Shown here: in pieces, positions 26,245 through 34,987 of the stretch
Layout: every line of letters begins with the position of its first letter
How positions within the stretch are numbered: the stretch's first letter is position 1
Assembly (NCBI GenBank): GCA_963719875.1
Contig: CAVRDJ010000001.1
Location: 620,001-684,000 of the forward strand
Length of the DNA: 64,000 nucleotides
Source of the DNA: Palsa-360 sp963719875
GTDB taxonomy: Bacteria > Acidobacteriota > Terriglobia > Acidiferrales > UBA7541
Direction: 5' to 3'
The notes under the pieces: generated by a model
What the model saw: only the letters and a program-made list of their open reading frames with translations
What the model was told of the DNA's origin: nothing
Database searches by the model: none
Program-made: the position numbers and the translations under genes

Positions 26245-26478
26245 ATGAGTGCTTCCAATCAATCAAATTATCGGCATATCAATGGTGCCATTTGGGAGAG
26301 CGCAGCGATCTGCGTCCTGGTCGTCGCCATAGGGGTGCTCTCCGGGTGCGGAGGCTATCGCTCCCCTACGGGAGGGACAATGCCGGGCCAAACACCAAGA
26401 CCATATCCCATGCAGCATCGGACACCTGGCTCAACCGGACACGTGCCTGCTGGCTCCGGAGTCGTGCTCTTACGATAA
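26245..26478 (+). CDS. Small putative lipoprotein
   Basis: A 77-aa protein with a good ribosome binding site (AAGGAGTGGAGAA before ATG). A hydrophobic segment AAICVLVVAIGVLSGC ends in a lipobox (VLSGC, Cys near residue 35) and is followed by a short Gly/Pro-rich mature part (SPTGGTMPGQTPRPYP). The segment before the hydrophobic core is longer than usual for a lipoprotein signal. No family recognised. The neighbouring gene-sparse DNA and an IS110 remnant make it hard to judge from context. Confidence 0.55.
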   Translation: MSASNQSNYRHINGAIWESAAICVLVVAIGVLSGCGGYRSPTGGTMPGQTPRPYPMQHRTPGSTGHVPAGSGVVLLR

Positions 26479-26681
26479 CGAATGCAGCCCTATCTTATTC
26501 TTGGGTTGTGTGGCCCGGCTTTTGTTTTAAATTTTGATCCTATAACTGCGTCGGCTCCCTTCGAGCGAGTAGACTTGGTAGCTGTTAGCACGACCAAGGC
26601 TCGGAGGAAAGGAGCCGAGGGATGATGATTGTTAGGATGTGATTATCACCCGCGCTATCAGCAGATCGCGATGGCGGATAC

Positions 26682-27097
26682 ATGCGGCCATGGGAGAGCT
26701 GGTGGAGCGGCGGCTTGAGCATGAGAACGGAGAGGCACGGGAATTTTACGCCGGTTTGCCGAATCCAGCGCGCGTCGGTGATGATGCGCTGGTTGTTGGT
26801 GGAAGCGGCGCAAACGGCGGTGCGGTTCGATCCGGAACTGCAGCGCGTGTATCGGCGATTGAAATTTAACAAGGGCGCGAGCGTGGCCAAAGTAGCCATC
26901 GCCCGCAAACTGGCCGTGAAGTTGTACTGGCTGCTGCGCGCCACAGCCTCGTGCGCGCAGATGGCTCCCATGCAAGGCCGCTCGGGGGGCACCCTGGTCC
27001 CGAACCTGGGATCGAGTTTCTGATTGGGCGCCTTGCCTCCCTGCACAGGCAGGGAGTTCGAAATACGAATCATGGTCTGAAGTGGAAGATCGAATAG
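26682..27097 (+). pseudogene. Remnant of an IS110-family transposase (C-terminal part)
   Basis: Frame residues from about 26787 to 26945 read RWLLVEAAQTAVRFDPELQR, then KVAIARKLAVKLYWLLR, the characteristic C-terminal end of IS110 transposases. After this the frame is wrong, but another frame continues with EPGIEFLIGRLASL to about 27097, so a frameshift is likely. The catalytic N-terminal DEDD domain is not visible upstream, so only a decayed end of the element remains. It marks old mobile DNA activity at the edge of the gene-sparse 25.5-32.9 kb region. Confidence 0.68.
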
Positions 27098-27445
27098 ATG
27101 GCTGGTGGAACCAGCGTTCCACCGCAGGATTCACGATGCGAGCCTTGGTCGGGCAGAAGAAAAGATTCCTGGTAAGAAAAGAAAAAACCGCGGCCGCACA
27201 AAACGCAGTCGCCGATCAAGGGGAGAAGTGTCTCTTGACAACGCCGACGCAGTTATAGAAAGGGTGCCCCATCCTTGACCAATGAAGCTGTGAAAAAACC
27301 TGGCGACATCAGTGCCAGAAGAGCAATTCGGGAACGTTTTGCTGTGCCCAGCAAGTCCTTTGAGAAATGGGGCCGCCGGTCTGTTTGGTTTCTTTCTTCA
27401 ACTGGCGGCAGGGGCCGCTTGCGGTTTGCTTACCGTTGGACTCGA
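27098..27445. other. Gene-free stretch before the YceI gene
   Basis: About 350 bp between the IS110 remnant and the YceI start. An in-frame extension of the YceI frame begins at 27275 but encodes no recognisable sequence and has no good ribosome binding site. Promoter of the YceI gene is expected here. I see no other structure. Confidence 0.35.
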
Positions 27446-28036
27446 ATGAACGCCTGGCGCAATAACCTTTGGGTTCTCGCCGTCGCTGCGAGCGGCCTGC
27501 TTTCGCCATCAACGATGAGCGCGCAGCAGAGCCACATCGATGCAGACAAGTCGATCATCGTGATCCACGTGGGCAAAAGCGGACTTTTTTCTGGGTTCGC
27601 GCACGACCACGATATTGCTGCACCCATCACCAGCGGCAACGTGTATACGTCCGCTCCTCTGTCCGTGGAACTCCGCGTAGATGCAAGGACACTGCGCGTC
27701 CGTGATCCAGGCGCTTCGGCGAAGGACCGCAAGGAGATCCAGACAACCATGCTCGGTCCCGAAGTGCTCGACAGCGAACGCCACCAAGAAATCGTGTTCA
27801 AATCAGGCACAGTCGAAGCGCTAGGTGCCAGTCATTGGACTGTGCGAGGCGAATTAACCTTGCGGGGTCAGACGCGGCCGGTGACGGCGGAGGTCGCGGA
27901 GAAGGCCGGACATTACACGGGGCGCGCGACGGTGAAGCAGACTGATTTTGGCATCAAACCTGTTAAGGTCGCGGGAGGCACGGTGAAAGTGAAGGACGAA
28001 GTGCAGGTCGAGTTCGATATTCAACTTTCGCCGTAG
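27446..28036 (+). CDS. YceI-family exported protein
   Basis: The product has 196 aa from the ATG at 27446, placed there because a signal peptide follows at once (NNLWVLAVAASGLLSPSTMSA). The mature part has YceI lipocalin-like features: DADKSIIVIHVGKSGLFSGF, a central RKEIQTTMLGPEVLDSERHQ (family motif of the type IQxxMLGxxVLD), and SHWTVRGELTLRGQTRPV. YceI proteins are beta-barrels that bind isoprenoid or other hydrophobic molecules in the periplasm. It stands alone in a gene-sparse area. The upstream spacing has no strong ribosome binding site, so the start is the weakest part of this call. Confidence 0.8.
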   Translation: MNAWRNNLWVLAVAASGLLSPSTMSAQQSHIDADKSIIVIHVGKSGLFSGFAHDHDIAAPITSGNVYTSAPLSVELRVDARTLRVRDPGASAKDRKEIQTTMLGPEVLDSERHQEIVFKSGTVEALGASHWTVRGELTLRGQTRPVTAEVAEKAGHYTGRATVKQTDFGIKPVKVAGGTVKVKDEVQVEFDIQLSP

Positions 28037-29045
28037 CCGAATTTGTCCTTGCACGTTTTAACCCCAGTACCTAAATCGACGAGGTAAGACAGGGCATCGG
28101 CCTATTTCGGTACACGGGCGTGCCACATTGGGTACGAAGAGCCGAGTTCAACCGCCGAGTTCAGGTGACTGCGACGAAGTCCTGGGCCCAACTCTCACCC
28201 AATCGGTGGGAACAGAGGTCGATTCACAGGTAGCAGCACCTACTGAAACGAGAACACCCACCTGGCACCGAGCGAATATCGCTCATAAAAGAGTGCGGAT
28301 GGAAGGATGGCGACAGAGGCGGCTCGGCTCAAACGCAAAAACCCCCTGGTAAGAAAAACCGACTTGACACTAACTGGCCTTCTCATGGAAGGACTTGGCG
28401 ATAGGAGTACCTCCCGCAGATTCCGCAAGGCGTCGTCGGAGCCACGCAGCTGCGGGCTTCATGACGGCACTCGTCACTGCGCTGGTCTTCCTTTCCGTGA
28501 ACTTTGGCTACGCTGCTTGCGGCATCCTCATATTAAATTTCAAGTGTGATGTACGTTTCCAGTGACTGTCCAGATTTGAACAGATTTCCCATTGCGGTCG
28601 CGCTACAAGTACCTGTGCATCCGGTGAAGTCGATCCCAAGAGATGGGGGCCATCCAACATGCTCGCAGAGGGAACGAAGGATTTTTCGCCCGTTTATTCT
28701 TCTTGGTTTGGGAAATCGGTGGTTATGTTAGTCATTATCCGTCATTGTCATGTCCCAATGCCTTGCCGCATTGTTGCCGAATCTGCCGTCGACGTGCGAG
28801 TTCGCATAAAGCCTGGATGGGAGATGGATATCCGGAAGAATTTGATTCTAGCGGTTGAAGAAGTCGTCATAGCCGCGAAAGACCGGGTGAATTGACCCCG
28901 CCGCCCAGGGCCTCGATTGTTCCGTTACCTGCGCGCCTATCAGTCAAACCACTGGATACGAGTGTGGCGGAAGGCGTCAGCCAGACGTTGAGAATAACCC
29001 GGCGGGCTCGACGATTGATTTTTACGAATTGAAAGAAGACTTGCA
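28037..29045. other. 1-kb region without a supported gene
   Basis: Only short frames are present. One tiny hydrophobic frame near 28460-28564 (ALVTALVFLSVNFGYAACG) could encode a membrane peptide but has no good ribosome binding site. A frame near 28725-28895 has no recognisable family. No repeat, tRNA or IS end was found. The region may be decayed DNA. Confidence 0.4.
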
Positions 29046-29198
29046 ATGATTCTGCTCATTATTCTTCTTGTGCTGTTGTTCGGTGGAGGTGGCGGCTATT
29101 ACGGGTACTCCCGATGGGGGAGAGGTGGGGGCCTTGGAATCGTTGGAACGGTCCTGCTAATTCTTTTGGCCGTGTATTTAGTCGGAGGGTTGCGTTGA
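29046..29198 (+). CDS. DUF3309-like small membrane protein
   Basis: This 50-aa gene begins MILLIILLVLLFGGGGGYYG, continues YSRWGRGGGLG, and ends with a second hydrophobic helix (TVLLILLAVYLVGGLR). That two-helix, Gly-rich pattern is typical of DUF3309, a family of small membrane proteins common in soil bacteria. The start is preceded by GAAAGAAGA. A perfect hairpin follows 10 bp after the stop. It lies next to a CsbD-like gene, as often seen in stress-related gene clusters. Function unknown. Confidence 0.72.
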   Translation: MILLIILLVLLFGGGGGYYGYSRWGRGGGLGIVGTVLLILLAVYLVGGLR

Positions 29199-29208
29199 CC
29201 TTGTCCCC

Positions 29209-29230
29209 GCGGGCTCCATGTGGAGCCCGC
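29209..29230. terminator. Perfect GC-rich hairpin after the DUF3309 gene
   Basis: GCGGGCTCCA (29209-29218) pairs perfectly with TGGAGCCCGC (29221-29230) across a 2-nt turn, 10 bp after the stop at 29198. It is well placed to end the transcript, although no T run follows. Confidence 0.55.
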
Positions 29231-29335
29231 ACACGCCCTCTCCCTGAAATGAAACTGACTCCATTTGAAAATGCATTGACACCAAATGGCTCGTAGCCGC
29301 GACGACTAGACCGAATTATGCCAAGGGAAAAAACC

Positions 29336-29518
29336 ATGAAGCGAATTACCGAGGACCAAACAAAAGGCAGGATTCATGAAGTGAACGGCAAGATTAAGGA
29401 AAAGGTCGGCCAACTCACAAACAATCCCGCGTTACAAGGCGAGGGTATCGGTGAAGAGATGGCTGGGAAAATCCAAAAGAAAATAGGCCAGTTGGAAAAA
29501 GTCATCGAAAAGCCCTGA
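29336..29518 (+). CDS. CsbD-family stress protein
   Basis: The product has 60 aa from the ATG at 29336 (a second in-frame ATG at 29318 has no ribosome binding site). It starts MKRITEDQTKGRIHEVNGKI and continues with KEKVGQLTNNP, GEGIGEEMAGKIQKK and GQLEKVIEK, the charged helical repeats typical of CsbD. CsbD-like proteins are small, unstructured or helical and induced by general stress in many bacteria. It lies between the DUF3309 gene and a 192-aa membrane-anchored protein, consistent with a cluster of envelope or stress genes. Confidence 0.85.
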   Translation: MKRITEDQTKGRIHEVNGKIKEKVGQLTNNPALQGEGIGEEMAGKIQKKIGQLEKVIEKP

Positions 29519-29599
29519 GATGGGTACATCTTTGCGTAACCGGGCCGGAACGGCACGTAGATTCGGGTCAACGAATCGACAGAAAACTGGAGGCACGTC

Positions 29600-30178
29600 A
29601 TGAACCTATCGGACATCAGCACCGCACAGATCGCTATCGTCATTGCAGTCGCCGTGATCGTGGCGGCAGGCATTGCTATTTGGCACTTCAGCCGCAAGCG
29701 CCGGACGGAGAGGCTACGAACTCAATTTGGTGGCGCGGAATATGCTCGCACACTGAAAGAAGGCGGGAGCCGGCGGCAGGCAGAAGCGGTGCTCGACAAG
29801 CGCGCCGACCGAGTGGAGGCCTTGCATATCCGGCCGCTTGCTTCGGGCGATCGGGCGCGCTTTGTCGAGTCCTGGGGCAGAATCCAGGCGCGGTTCGTTG
29901 ACAGCCCCGGAAGCGCCGTAACCGACGCCGACCAACTGCTGAGCGACGTGATGTCCACGCGTGGCTATCCAGTAAGCGATTTTGAACAGCGTGCGGCAGA
30001 TATTTCTGTGGATCATCCACTGGTCCTCGCAAATTACCGTATAGCTCACCAAAGCGCGCTCCTTCAAACGCGGGGCCAAGCCAGCACCGAAGACTTGCGC
30101 CAGGCCATGATTCACTTCCGAACACTCTTTGAGGAGTTGGTCGGCGAACCAGAGTTAGCGCGTCGACAGAGCGCGTGA
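29600..30178 (+). CDS. Membrane-anchored protein of unknown function, 192 aa
   Basis: A good ribosome binding site (GGAGGCACGTC before ATG) opens a protein with one N-terminal transmembrane helix (about residues 10-29, IAIVIAVAVIVAAGIAIWHF) and a basic stop-transfer segment (SRKRRTERLR). The soluble part is helical, with RFVESWGRIQARFVDSPG and a VLANYRIAH segment, a pattern I have seen in hypothetical proteins of soil bacteria found with CsbD and BON genes. No catalytic motif is visible. It is probably part of the stress/envelope cluster with its neighbours. Confidence 0.72.
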   Translation: MNLSDISTAQIAIVIAVAVIVAAGIAIWHFSRKRRTERLRTQFGGAEYARTLKEGGSRRQAEAVLDKRADRVEALHIRPLASGDRARFVESWGRIQARFVDSPGSAVTDADQLLSDVMSTRGYPVSDFEQRAADISVDHPLVLANYRIAHQSALLQTRGQASTEDLRQAMIHFRTLFEELVGEPELARRQSA

Positions 30179-30734
30179 CTGCTGCTCTTTCTCCATTTGC
30201 TTGTGTTCTTGGGCAAACCTGAGAATTGTCTCGGTGTGTAAAAGGGTTAGAAGTGAGACCGCAAAACAGGTGTGTTCGATGAAGCTATTTTCGCCGGTGC
30301 GGTCTTCTCTTAATCCTCGCCAGAATCGGTTGCGAGCTTCGCTTGAAGCCCGCCAAAGTAAAGAGTTGGCAGCACGGTCGGGGAAAACATCGAACTTCCA
30401 TCTACTGCAGCAATGATGCGGCCAATATCGCAAAGTGTTCCTTTCTGTACAGAAGCATTTCCCCCCGAAGACTACTGTGAATGCCTGGATCATCCTCACT
30501 AGATCCGAAGCCAGGAGGAAACAGACGGACTGAACCAAAACTGAGAAGCGCGCACACCCAGTTTCGTTCGCGCGTGACAACGTCAGGCAAGTATTGCAGC
30601 GTCCGGTGCGAGGCCATGGAATAGACGCAGGGCATCGATTGCCGGTGCGAACACAACGGATGTAAAGGCCGCACGCGCTAGATGTCGCTTCATCACCGTT
30701 TGAGATTCCTTCTCGAATACCTTAAAGGAGAAAC
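30179..30734. other. Gene-free region with no clear content
   Basis: About 550 bp. A minus-strand frame (30155-30580, up to 141 aa) overlaps the end of the preceding gene and has no ribosome binding site or family match that I recognise, so it was not called. The last 60 bp hold the promoter and ribosome binding site (AAAGGAG) of the BON lipoprotein. Confidence 0.4.
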
Positions 30735-31283
30735 ATGAAAAAGATAAGATCGTCAGTAGCCATGCTCACGCTGCTCGCCGCCGGGACGCTGGCCAGTTGC
30801 TCGGGAACGCCAGCGAAGTCACCCGATGTATCCGACAGCCTTCGCAAGTCGCTCGATCAGGCAGGCCTGAAAAACGTCTCCGTCAGTCAGGATCGAGACA
30901 AGGGCGTTGTGACTTTGGGCGGACAGGTGGCAAATGACGACGACAAGATGCAAGCCGAGAAACTTGCGAAGTCTCTGGCGGGCACGCAGGTCGTCGCTGA
31001 TCAGATTGCTGTGCTTCCTCCGGGTCTCGAAAAAGAAGCAAAAGCCGTGAATTCGGATCTGGACGAAGGCATCGAAAAGAACCTGGACGCTGCGCTCATT
31101 CAATCCAACTTGCAGAAGAGCGTGAAATACGAAGTGAAGAGCGGTGTAGTTACACTAACGGGAGAAGTGAACTCGGAGAAAAAGCGTGCGAGCGCCGAGC
31201 AGGTGGCGACGAGAGTGCTAAACGTCCAGCAGGTGGTGAACAATTTGCAGATTAAAGACCAGAAAGCCAGTTCATCACAGTAG
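30735..31283 (+). CDS. BON-domain lipoprotein
   Basis: A 182-aa protein preceded by AAAGGAGAAAC. The signal ends at a lipobox (TLASC, Cys near residue 22). Two BON domains follow, about residues 33-95 (VSQDRDKGVVTLGGQVAND) and 110-175 (VKYEVKSGVVTLTGEVNSE). BON domains bind membranes or lipids and are common in OsmY- and secretin-like envelope proteins. It should sit in the outer membrane or face the periplasm and stabilise the envelope under stress. It forms part of the 29-32 kb cluster with CsbD, DUF3309 and small membrane proteins. A strong hairpin follows. Confidence 0.85.
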   Translation: MKKIRSSVAMLTLLAAGTLASCSGTPAKSPDVSDSLRKSLDQAGLKNVSVSQDRDKGVVTLGGQVANDDDKMQAEKLAKSLAGTQVVADQIAVLPPGLEKEAKAVNSDLDEGIEKNLDAALIQSNLQKSVKYEVKSGVVTLTGEVNSEKKRASAEQVATRVLNVQQVVNNLQIKDQKASSSQ

Positions 31284-31314
31284 GAGTGGCGGAGTTGATT
31301 CCTAGATTGGCGTG

Positions 31315-31354
31315 CTGAGCCCTTCACTTGAATCCGTTCGCTTGAAGGGCTCAG
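31315..31354. terminator. Hairpin after the BON lipoprotein gene
   Basis: CTGAGCCCTTCA (31315-31326) pairs perfectly with TGAAGGGCTCAG (31343-31354) across a 16-nt loop, starting 32 bp after the stop of the BON gene. A likely transcription end, without a T run. Confidence 0.55.
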
Positions 31355-31490
31355 AGTAAACGTTCAGCGTAAGAGTAGAGCTTGCAACCTTGCCAGAGAA
31401 CGCAGAGCGGCTGCGTTCCAGGCTTCTCTCCCGCAGGCGATCTGACTTTCCTGACGGAAACCGACACAGCTGACTCGAGAAGGAGATCCT

Positions 31491-31664
31491 ATGTCATTCG
31501 GTATTTACTCAATTGGTTTTGCGATCGTGATCGGCGGCCTGATTTATGCCGCGTACCTGCTACATATACCCGCACATTGGATCGCGGCGGGCGCGGTTGT
31601 ACTGTTGGGAATCGGGATTCTGAAAGGTGTAAAGACAATGCGTCAGAAAGATCCAGTGGGATAA
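31491..31664 (+). CDS. Small membrane protein, 57 aa
   Basis: A strong ribosome binding site (AAGGAGATCCT, 5-6 nt before ATG) precedes MSFGIYSIGFAIVIGGLIYA, then a second hydrophobic helix (HWIAAGAVVLLGIGILKG) and a short basic tail. Two helices with a short loop are predicted. No named family recognised with certainty, but small proteins like this are often encoded near CsbD and BON genes in soil bacteria. Its position, 127 bp after the terminator-like hairpin, suggests its own promoter. Confidence 0.62.
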   Translation: MSFGIYSIGFAIVIGGLIYAAYLLHIPAHWIAAGAVVLLGIGILKGVKTMRQKDPVG

Positions 31665-31973
31665 CGGCCTTCTCGGAATCTGAATGTTCTTGAACCCGCT
31701 GGACCGGCATGGACAGTACGAATTCCGGCAGACAAGACACGTGACGAGCACTTTCATTTTTTTGATCCCCATAGGAGACTAGTGTTTGGCAATCACATGG
31801 AAAATTGAATGTGAATAAAAATGCGAAAGTGTTCACAACGGGACAGTAGTCCGTCTTTTCTGTGACTAATGTGGTATCTGTGTAGTGATCTCCTACACAT
31901 GAAAAGTCATCAGCACAGTTCAGAAGAATGAGATCGCAGGTGCTCTCGCACTTTGATGCAAGGAGATGAAAAG

Positions 31974-32126
31974 ATGCTTGGAACAATCGCCGCAGTCTTG
32001 ATCGTTCTTTGGTTGCTTGGATTTTTCGCGTTTCACGTCACCACCGGTTTCATTCACATTGCCTTAGTTGTGGGCCTGGTATTACTTGTGCTCCATTTCA
32101 TGACAGGTAGGACAGCAAGCGTCTAG
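31974..32126 (+). CDS. lmo0937-type small membrane protein
   Basis: A 50-aa gene with AAGGAG about 8 nt before the ATG. The product MLGTIAAVLIVLWLLGFFAF followed by a second helix (FIHIALVVGLVLLVLHF) and a short polar tail matches the lmo0937/DUF5670 family of two-helix membrane proteins, which carry the LGF and IH turn seen here. The function is unknown. These proteins often accompany CsbD-like and BON stress genes, as here. Confidence 0.72.
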   Translation: MLGTIAAVLIVLWLLGFFAFHVTTGFIHIALVVGLVLLVLHFMTGRTASV

Positions 32127-32887
32127 AACGCTGGCCAACGCAAGATCAGGTGACAACTATTTCCCCGGTGACAGACTTATGAGGAGTTGTGCGAAGTTGG
32201 CATGCCACGAGGAGTAGCGTATGGCCAATACGTCGCGTCAAACGGGGTAGAAGCGTATGGGGCCACTACAGGAGCTATCTGTTCGAGCCAACTATGTCCA
32301 ATGCCCTGACAATTCAAGGCGTTCGTCCCAGTGGCTCGATCAAGTTCCGTATATAGCCATACCGAGGTGAAAGGACATGAGTGCGACCAAATGCCCGAAG
32401 CACGGCAAACCGTTCCCCTGCGGACTATGCCGACTAGATCAGAGGAATAAGCCTCCGCAAACGCCGCCACCAAGTCGAAAATGACCGCGCCATACTTTTC
32501 GAGAAGTTCTCCGAATCCTGCCCACATTCCGATAATGCAGAGCATTTTTAGCTCGGCGGCGTGGCGACAGTAGGCGTAAGCAGAGAGGAAACGTGATCGG
32601 AGCCACGCCGGTGAGCTAAAAATGTATTGGACTGAACCGCTGCAAGATTCATGTGCTATGGGTTTTGATTGGTGAGTGGGAGGCGACATGGAGAGAACAG
32701 GCCGTAAGTAATGGCGGAGACGCGCTTGGTGTGCTGTGATTGGGGGTCTTCTGCAGGCCCGCGTAGGGCAAAATGCGAGGTGCTCGGCCGACCACATAGG
32801 GTTTTGAATGCCGTAGGACAACACCACTCCCTGGACTCGCCGGCCTCGAGTCTTTGGAGAGAGCGAGTTGGATTCGCACACGATCGA
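32127..32887. other. Gene-free flank of the IS91-type element
   Basis: About 760 bp without a supported gene. A minus-strand frame spans much of it but shows no family features. It contains the inverted repeat at 32543-32624 described separately. Part of this stretch may belong to the mobile element end next to the transposase gene, but I could not define a terminus. Confidence 0.4.
32543..32624. repeat. Inverted repeat, 23-bp arms with two mismatches
   Basis: The arm at 32543-32565 (CATTTTTAGCTC then CGGCGTGGC) and the arm at 32602-32624 (GCCACGCCG then GAGCTAAAAATG) are reverse complements except for two positions, with 36 nt between them. It looks like a pair of terminal repeats of a small element, or a stem-loop left by one. 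Confidence 0.75.
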
Positions 32888-34093
32888 TCATGAAGTGTCA
32901 TGGATGGCCGGCGAAGAACGAACCTCAGGCAGAGCCTTGATCGTGATCATCCGTCCTCGATGGCAAACGGGGCATTCCCGCAAAGAGCGGCCCGTGAGCC
33001 TCTCGTATCGATCACGATAGTCCTCTGGTGTCGCGGGCTCGGAAGAACTCAGATTTGGAGGAGCCATATCGAGGAGCTGGCGGCAACGCTCCAACTTGTC
33101 TTTCCGGTGTCGATTGCCCAGGAACCCGTAGTAGCGAATGCGGTGAAATCCACTCGGTAGAACGTGGAGTAAAAATCGCCGGATGAACTCGTCCGCCGTG
33201 AGAGTCATGGTTTTCTGCTGATGGTTGTCGCGGTAATCTCTCCAATTAAATTTCACTTGGCCATTTTCGATGCCGACGAGCCGATGATTGGAAATGGCGA
33301 CGCGGTGCGTGTAGCGGCCGACATAGTCCACCACTTGCTGTGGCCCGGCGAAAGGTGGCTTGGCGTAGACGACCCATTCCACGTTTCGCACCAAATCGAG
33401 ATGACGGGTGAAAGGCTGTCGATCTTGGAGTGCCTGAAGCGAAGAGAAGAACTGCAACTTGCCGACATCGAAGGCTTGCTGCAGATACTTCAAGAACAAT
33501 CGGCGGAACAGGCGGGAGAGCACCCGTACCGGCAAGAAAAAGCGAGGGCGGCAGGAGATCCACCGGGCACCATCCGGTGCAATCCCGCCGCCCGGGACGA
33601 CACAATGCAGATGAGGATGGAAAAGCAGGCTCTGTCCCCAACTGTGCAGTACGGCGAAGAAGCCGATCTCTGCGCCCAGATGTTTGGGATCGGCAGCGAT
33701 GGTGGACAAGGTCTCGGCCGTGGCTCGGAACAGAATGCTGTAGACGAGATCTTTGTTCTGGTAAGCAATGGCAGCGATCTGTTCGGGAATCGTGAAGACG
33801 ACATGAAAATAGTGTGTGTGGAGAACTTCGGACTTTCGTTGTTCGACCCACTGGGCACGAGCGAGCGACTGGCACTTTGGGCAATGACGGTCTCGACAGG
33901 AGTCGTAGCAGGGCCGTTCGTGACTACAGCAGTCGCACCGCTCGAGATGACCGCCCAGAGCTGCGGTGCGGCACACCTGGATCGCGGTCATGACGCGCCG
34001 CTGTGCGGAGGACAGTGACGGGCCATGCTGCTCACGATAGGCTTCGCCGTAGCGACGGAGGATGTCCGCCACTTCCAGCTTCGGGCGATCCAT
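32888..34093 (-). CDS. IS91-family transposase (HUH, zinc-binding N-terminus)
   Basis: A 401-aa transposase. An N-terminal zinc-binding region (about residues 50-75, ERCDCCSHERPC, then CRDRHCPKCQ) is followed by the rolling-circle HUH motif FHPHLHCVVPGG (about residues 158-169) and a Tyr-containing segment (YVGRYTHRVAISNHR). Each is characteristic of IS91 transposases, which cut one strand and move by rolling-circle replication. Length is normal and the frame is intact. A tyrosine recombinase gene lies just upstream (12 bp), as in some IS91 relatives. Confidence 0.92.
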   Translation of the reverse strand: MDRPKLEVADILRRYGEAYREQHGPSLSSAQRRVMTAIQVCRTAALGGHLERCDCCSHERPCYDSCRDRHCPKCQSLARAQWVEQRKSEVLHTHYFHVVFTIPEQIAAIAYQNKDLVYSILFRATAETLSTIAADPKHLGAEIGFFAVLHSWGQSLLFHPHLHCVVPGGGIAPDGARWISCRPRFFLPVRVLSRLFRRLFLKYLQQAFDVGKLQFFSSLQALQDRQPFTRHLDLVRNVEWVVYAKPPFAGPQQVVDYVGRYTHRVAISNHRLVGIENGQVKFNWRDYRDNHQQKTMTLTADEFIRRFLLHVLPSGFHRIRYYGFLGNRHRKDKLERCRQLLDMAPPNLSSSEPATPEDYRDRYERLTGRSLRECPVCHRGRMITIKALPEVRSSPAIHDTS

Positions 34094-34105
34094 GGGGGCC
34101 GATGG

Positions 34106-34987
34106 TTAGAAATGCTGGGGTGGAGTGGGCTGGACCTCCCTGGAAACAGGGCGAGGCAGCAAATCCAGTGGGCTCGATGTCGAGCACACTTTGCTGGTCG
34201 CGATGCGGAGATATTTTGCTGTGGTCGCCAGGCTGCGATGGCCGAGCAGCAGTTGGATGGTGCGAATGTCGGTGCCCGATTCCAGCAAGTGGACCGCAAA
34301 GGCGTGACGCAGTGAATGCGGTGTGATCGGTTTGGAGATTTTGCAGGTACGTTGGACGTGCCGACACTGCAACGCAACGGCATTCGTCGTAATATGCCAA
34401 CCCGGCTTGTCGCCTGGGAAGAGCCAGTGGTCAGGCCTTTCCACTCGCCACCAGTCACGCAGGATCTCTAGCAATTTCGGTGAGAGCATCACGTAGCGAT
34501 CTTTCTGCCCTTTGCCTTGCTCGACACGCAAGACCATGCGCTGGCTGTCGATGGCGGGTGCCGTGAGAGCCACGGCCTCGGAGATGCGCAGACCTGCTGC
34601 GTAGCACACGGTCAGAATCGCGCGATGTTTCCTGCTGGTGACACATGCAAAGAACTGAATGACTTCCTCTGGGCTAAGAACAATGGGCAATGTCTGGGGT
34701 TTTTTCGGAAGCGGAAGAATGTCTTTAAAGGACCAGTCCTTCTTCAGGGTGACCCCATAGAGGAAGCGCAGCGCCGAGATCGCAACCAGGATCGAAATGG
34801 GGGCCAACTTCTTTTCGTTCATCAAGTAGATCTGATAGGCCCGAATCTGTTCAGGTCCCAGCAGTTCTGGTGACTTTTTAAAGTGGCGTGCGAATAGCGA
34901 GACTTGCCGGACGTATGACTCCTGGGTGCACTTAGACAGGTTCCGAACCTGCATGTCCTCGATCATGCGTTGCCGAAGAGATGTCAT
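34106..34987 (-). CDS. Tyrosine-type recombinase/integrase associated with IS91 transposase
   Basis: The product has 293 aa from the ATG at 34987, which is preceded by AAGGAG. An N-terminal SAM-like domain (about residues 1-85, NLSKCTQESYVRQVSLFARH) is followed by the catalytic domain with Arg in AAGLRISEA, the HxxR of PHSLRHAFAVH, and LLGHRSLATTAKYLR with the catalytic His and Tyr. All catalytic residues are present. The stop lies 12 bp before the IS91 transposase start, so both are probably made from one transcript and move together. Confidence 0.9.
   Translation of the reverse strand: MTSLRQRMIEDMQVRNLSKCTQESYVRQVSLFARHFKKSPELLGPEQIRAYQIYLMNEKKLAPISILVAISALRFLYGVTLKKDWSFKDILPLPKKPQTLPIVLSPEEVIQFFACVTSRKHRAILTVCYAAGLRISEAVALTAPAIDSQRMVLRVEQGKGQKDRYVMLSPKLLEILRDWWRVERPDHWLFPGDKPGWHITTNAVALQCRHVQRTCKISKPITPHSLRHAFAVHLLESGTDIRTIQLLLGHRSLATTAKYLRIATSKVCSTSSPLDLLPRPVSREVQPTPPQHF

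Larger units (their letters stand above)
32888..34987 (-). mobile_element. Two-gene IS91-type element (integrase plus HUH transposase)
   Basis: The span covers just the two coding genes. The true ends lie further out but were not identified. Rolling-circle IS91 elements lack terminal inverted repeats and usually insert at GAAC or CAAG, so the ends cannot be found by eye. Both reading frames are intact, so the element may still be active. Confidence 0.75.

Noticed and set aside
26585..27134. Two long minus-strand frames over the IS110 remnant
   Set aside because: They are opposite-strand shadows of the plus-strand transposase sequence, which matches the IS110 family.
28659..28895. Frame in the 28-29 kb gap with MLVIIRHCHVPMPCR
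   Set aside because: Short, without a ribosome binding site or family similarity that I can recognise.
30155..30580. 141-aa minus-strand open frame overlapping the end of the 192-aa membrane protein gene
   Set aside because: It overlaps a supported gene, has no ribosome binding site and no recognisable family.
32177..32881. 234-aa minus-strand open frame beside the IS91-type transposase
   Set aside because: Sequence has no family features and spans the inverted repeat at 32543-32624; it looks like a chance frame.
33221..34018. 265-aa plus-strand open frame opposite the IS91 transposase
   Set aside because: It is an antisense shadow of a clear transposase gene; codon-level features follow the minus-strand gene.
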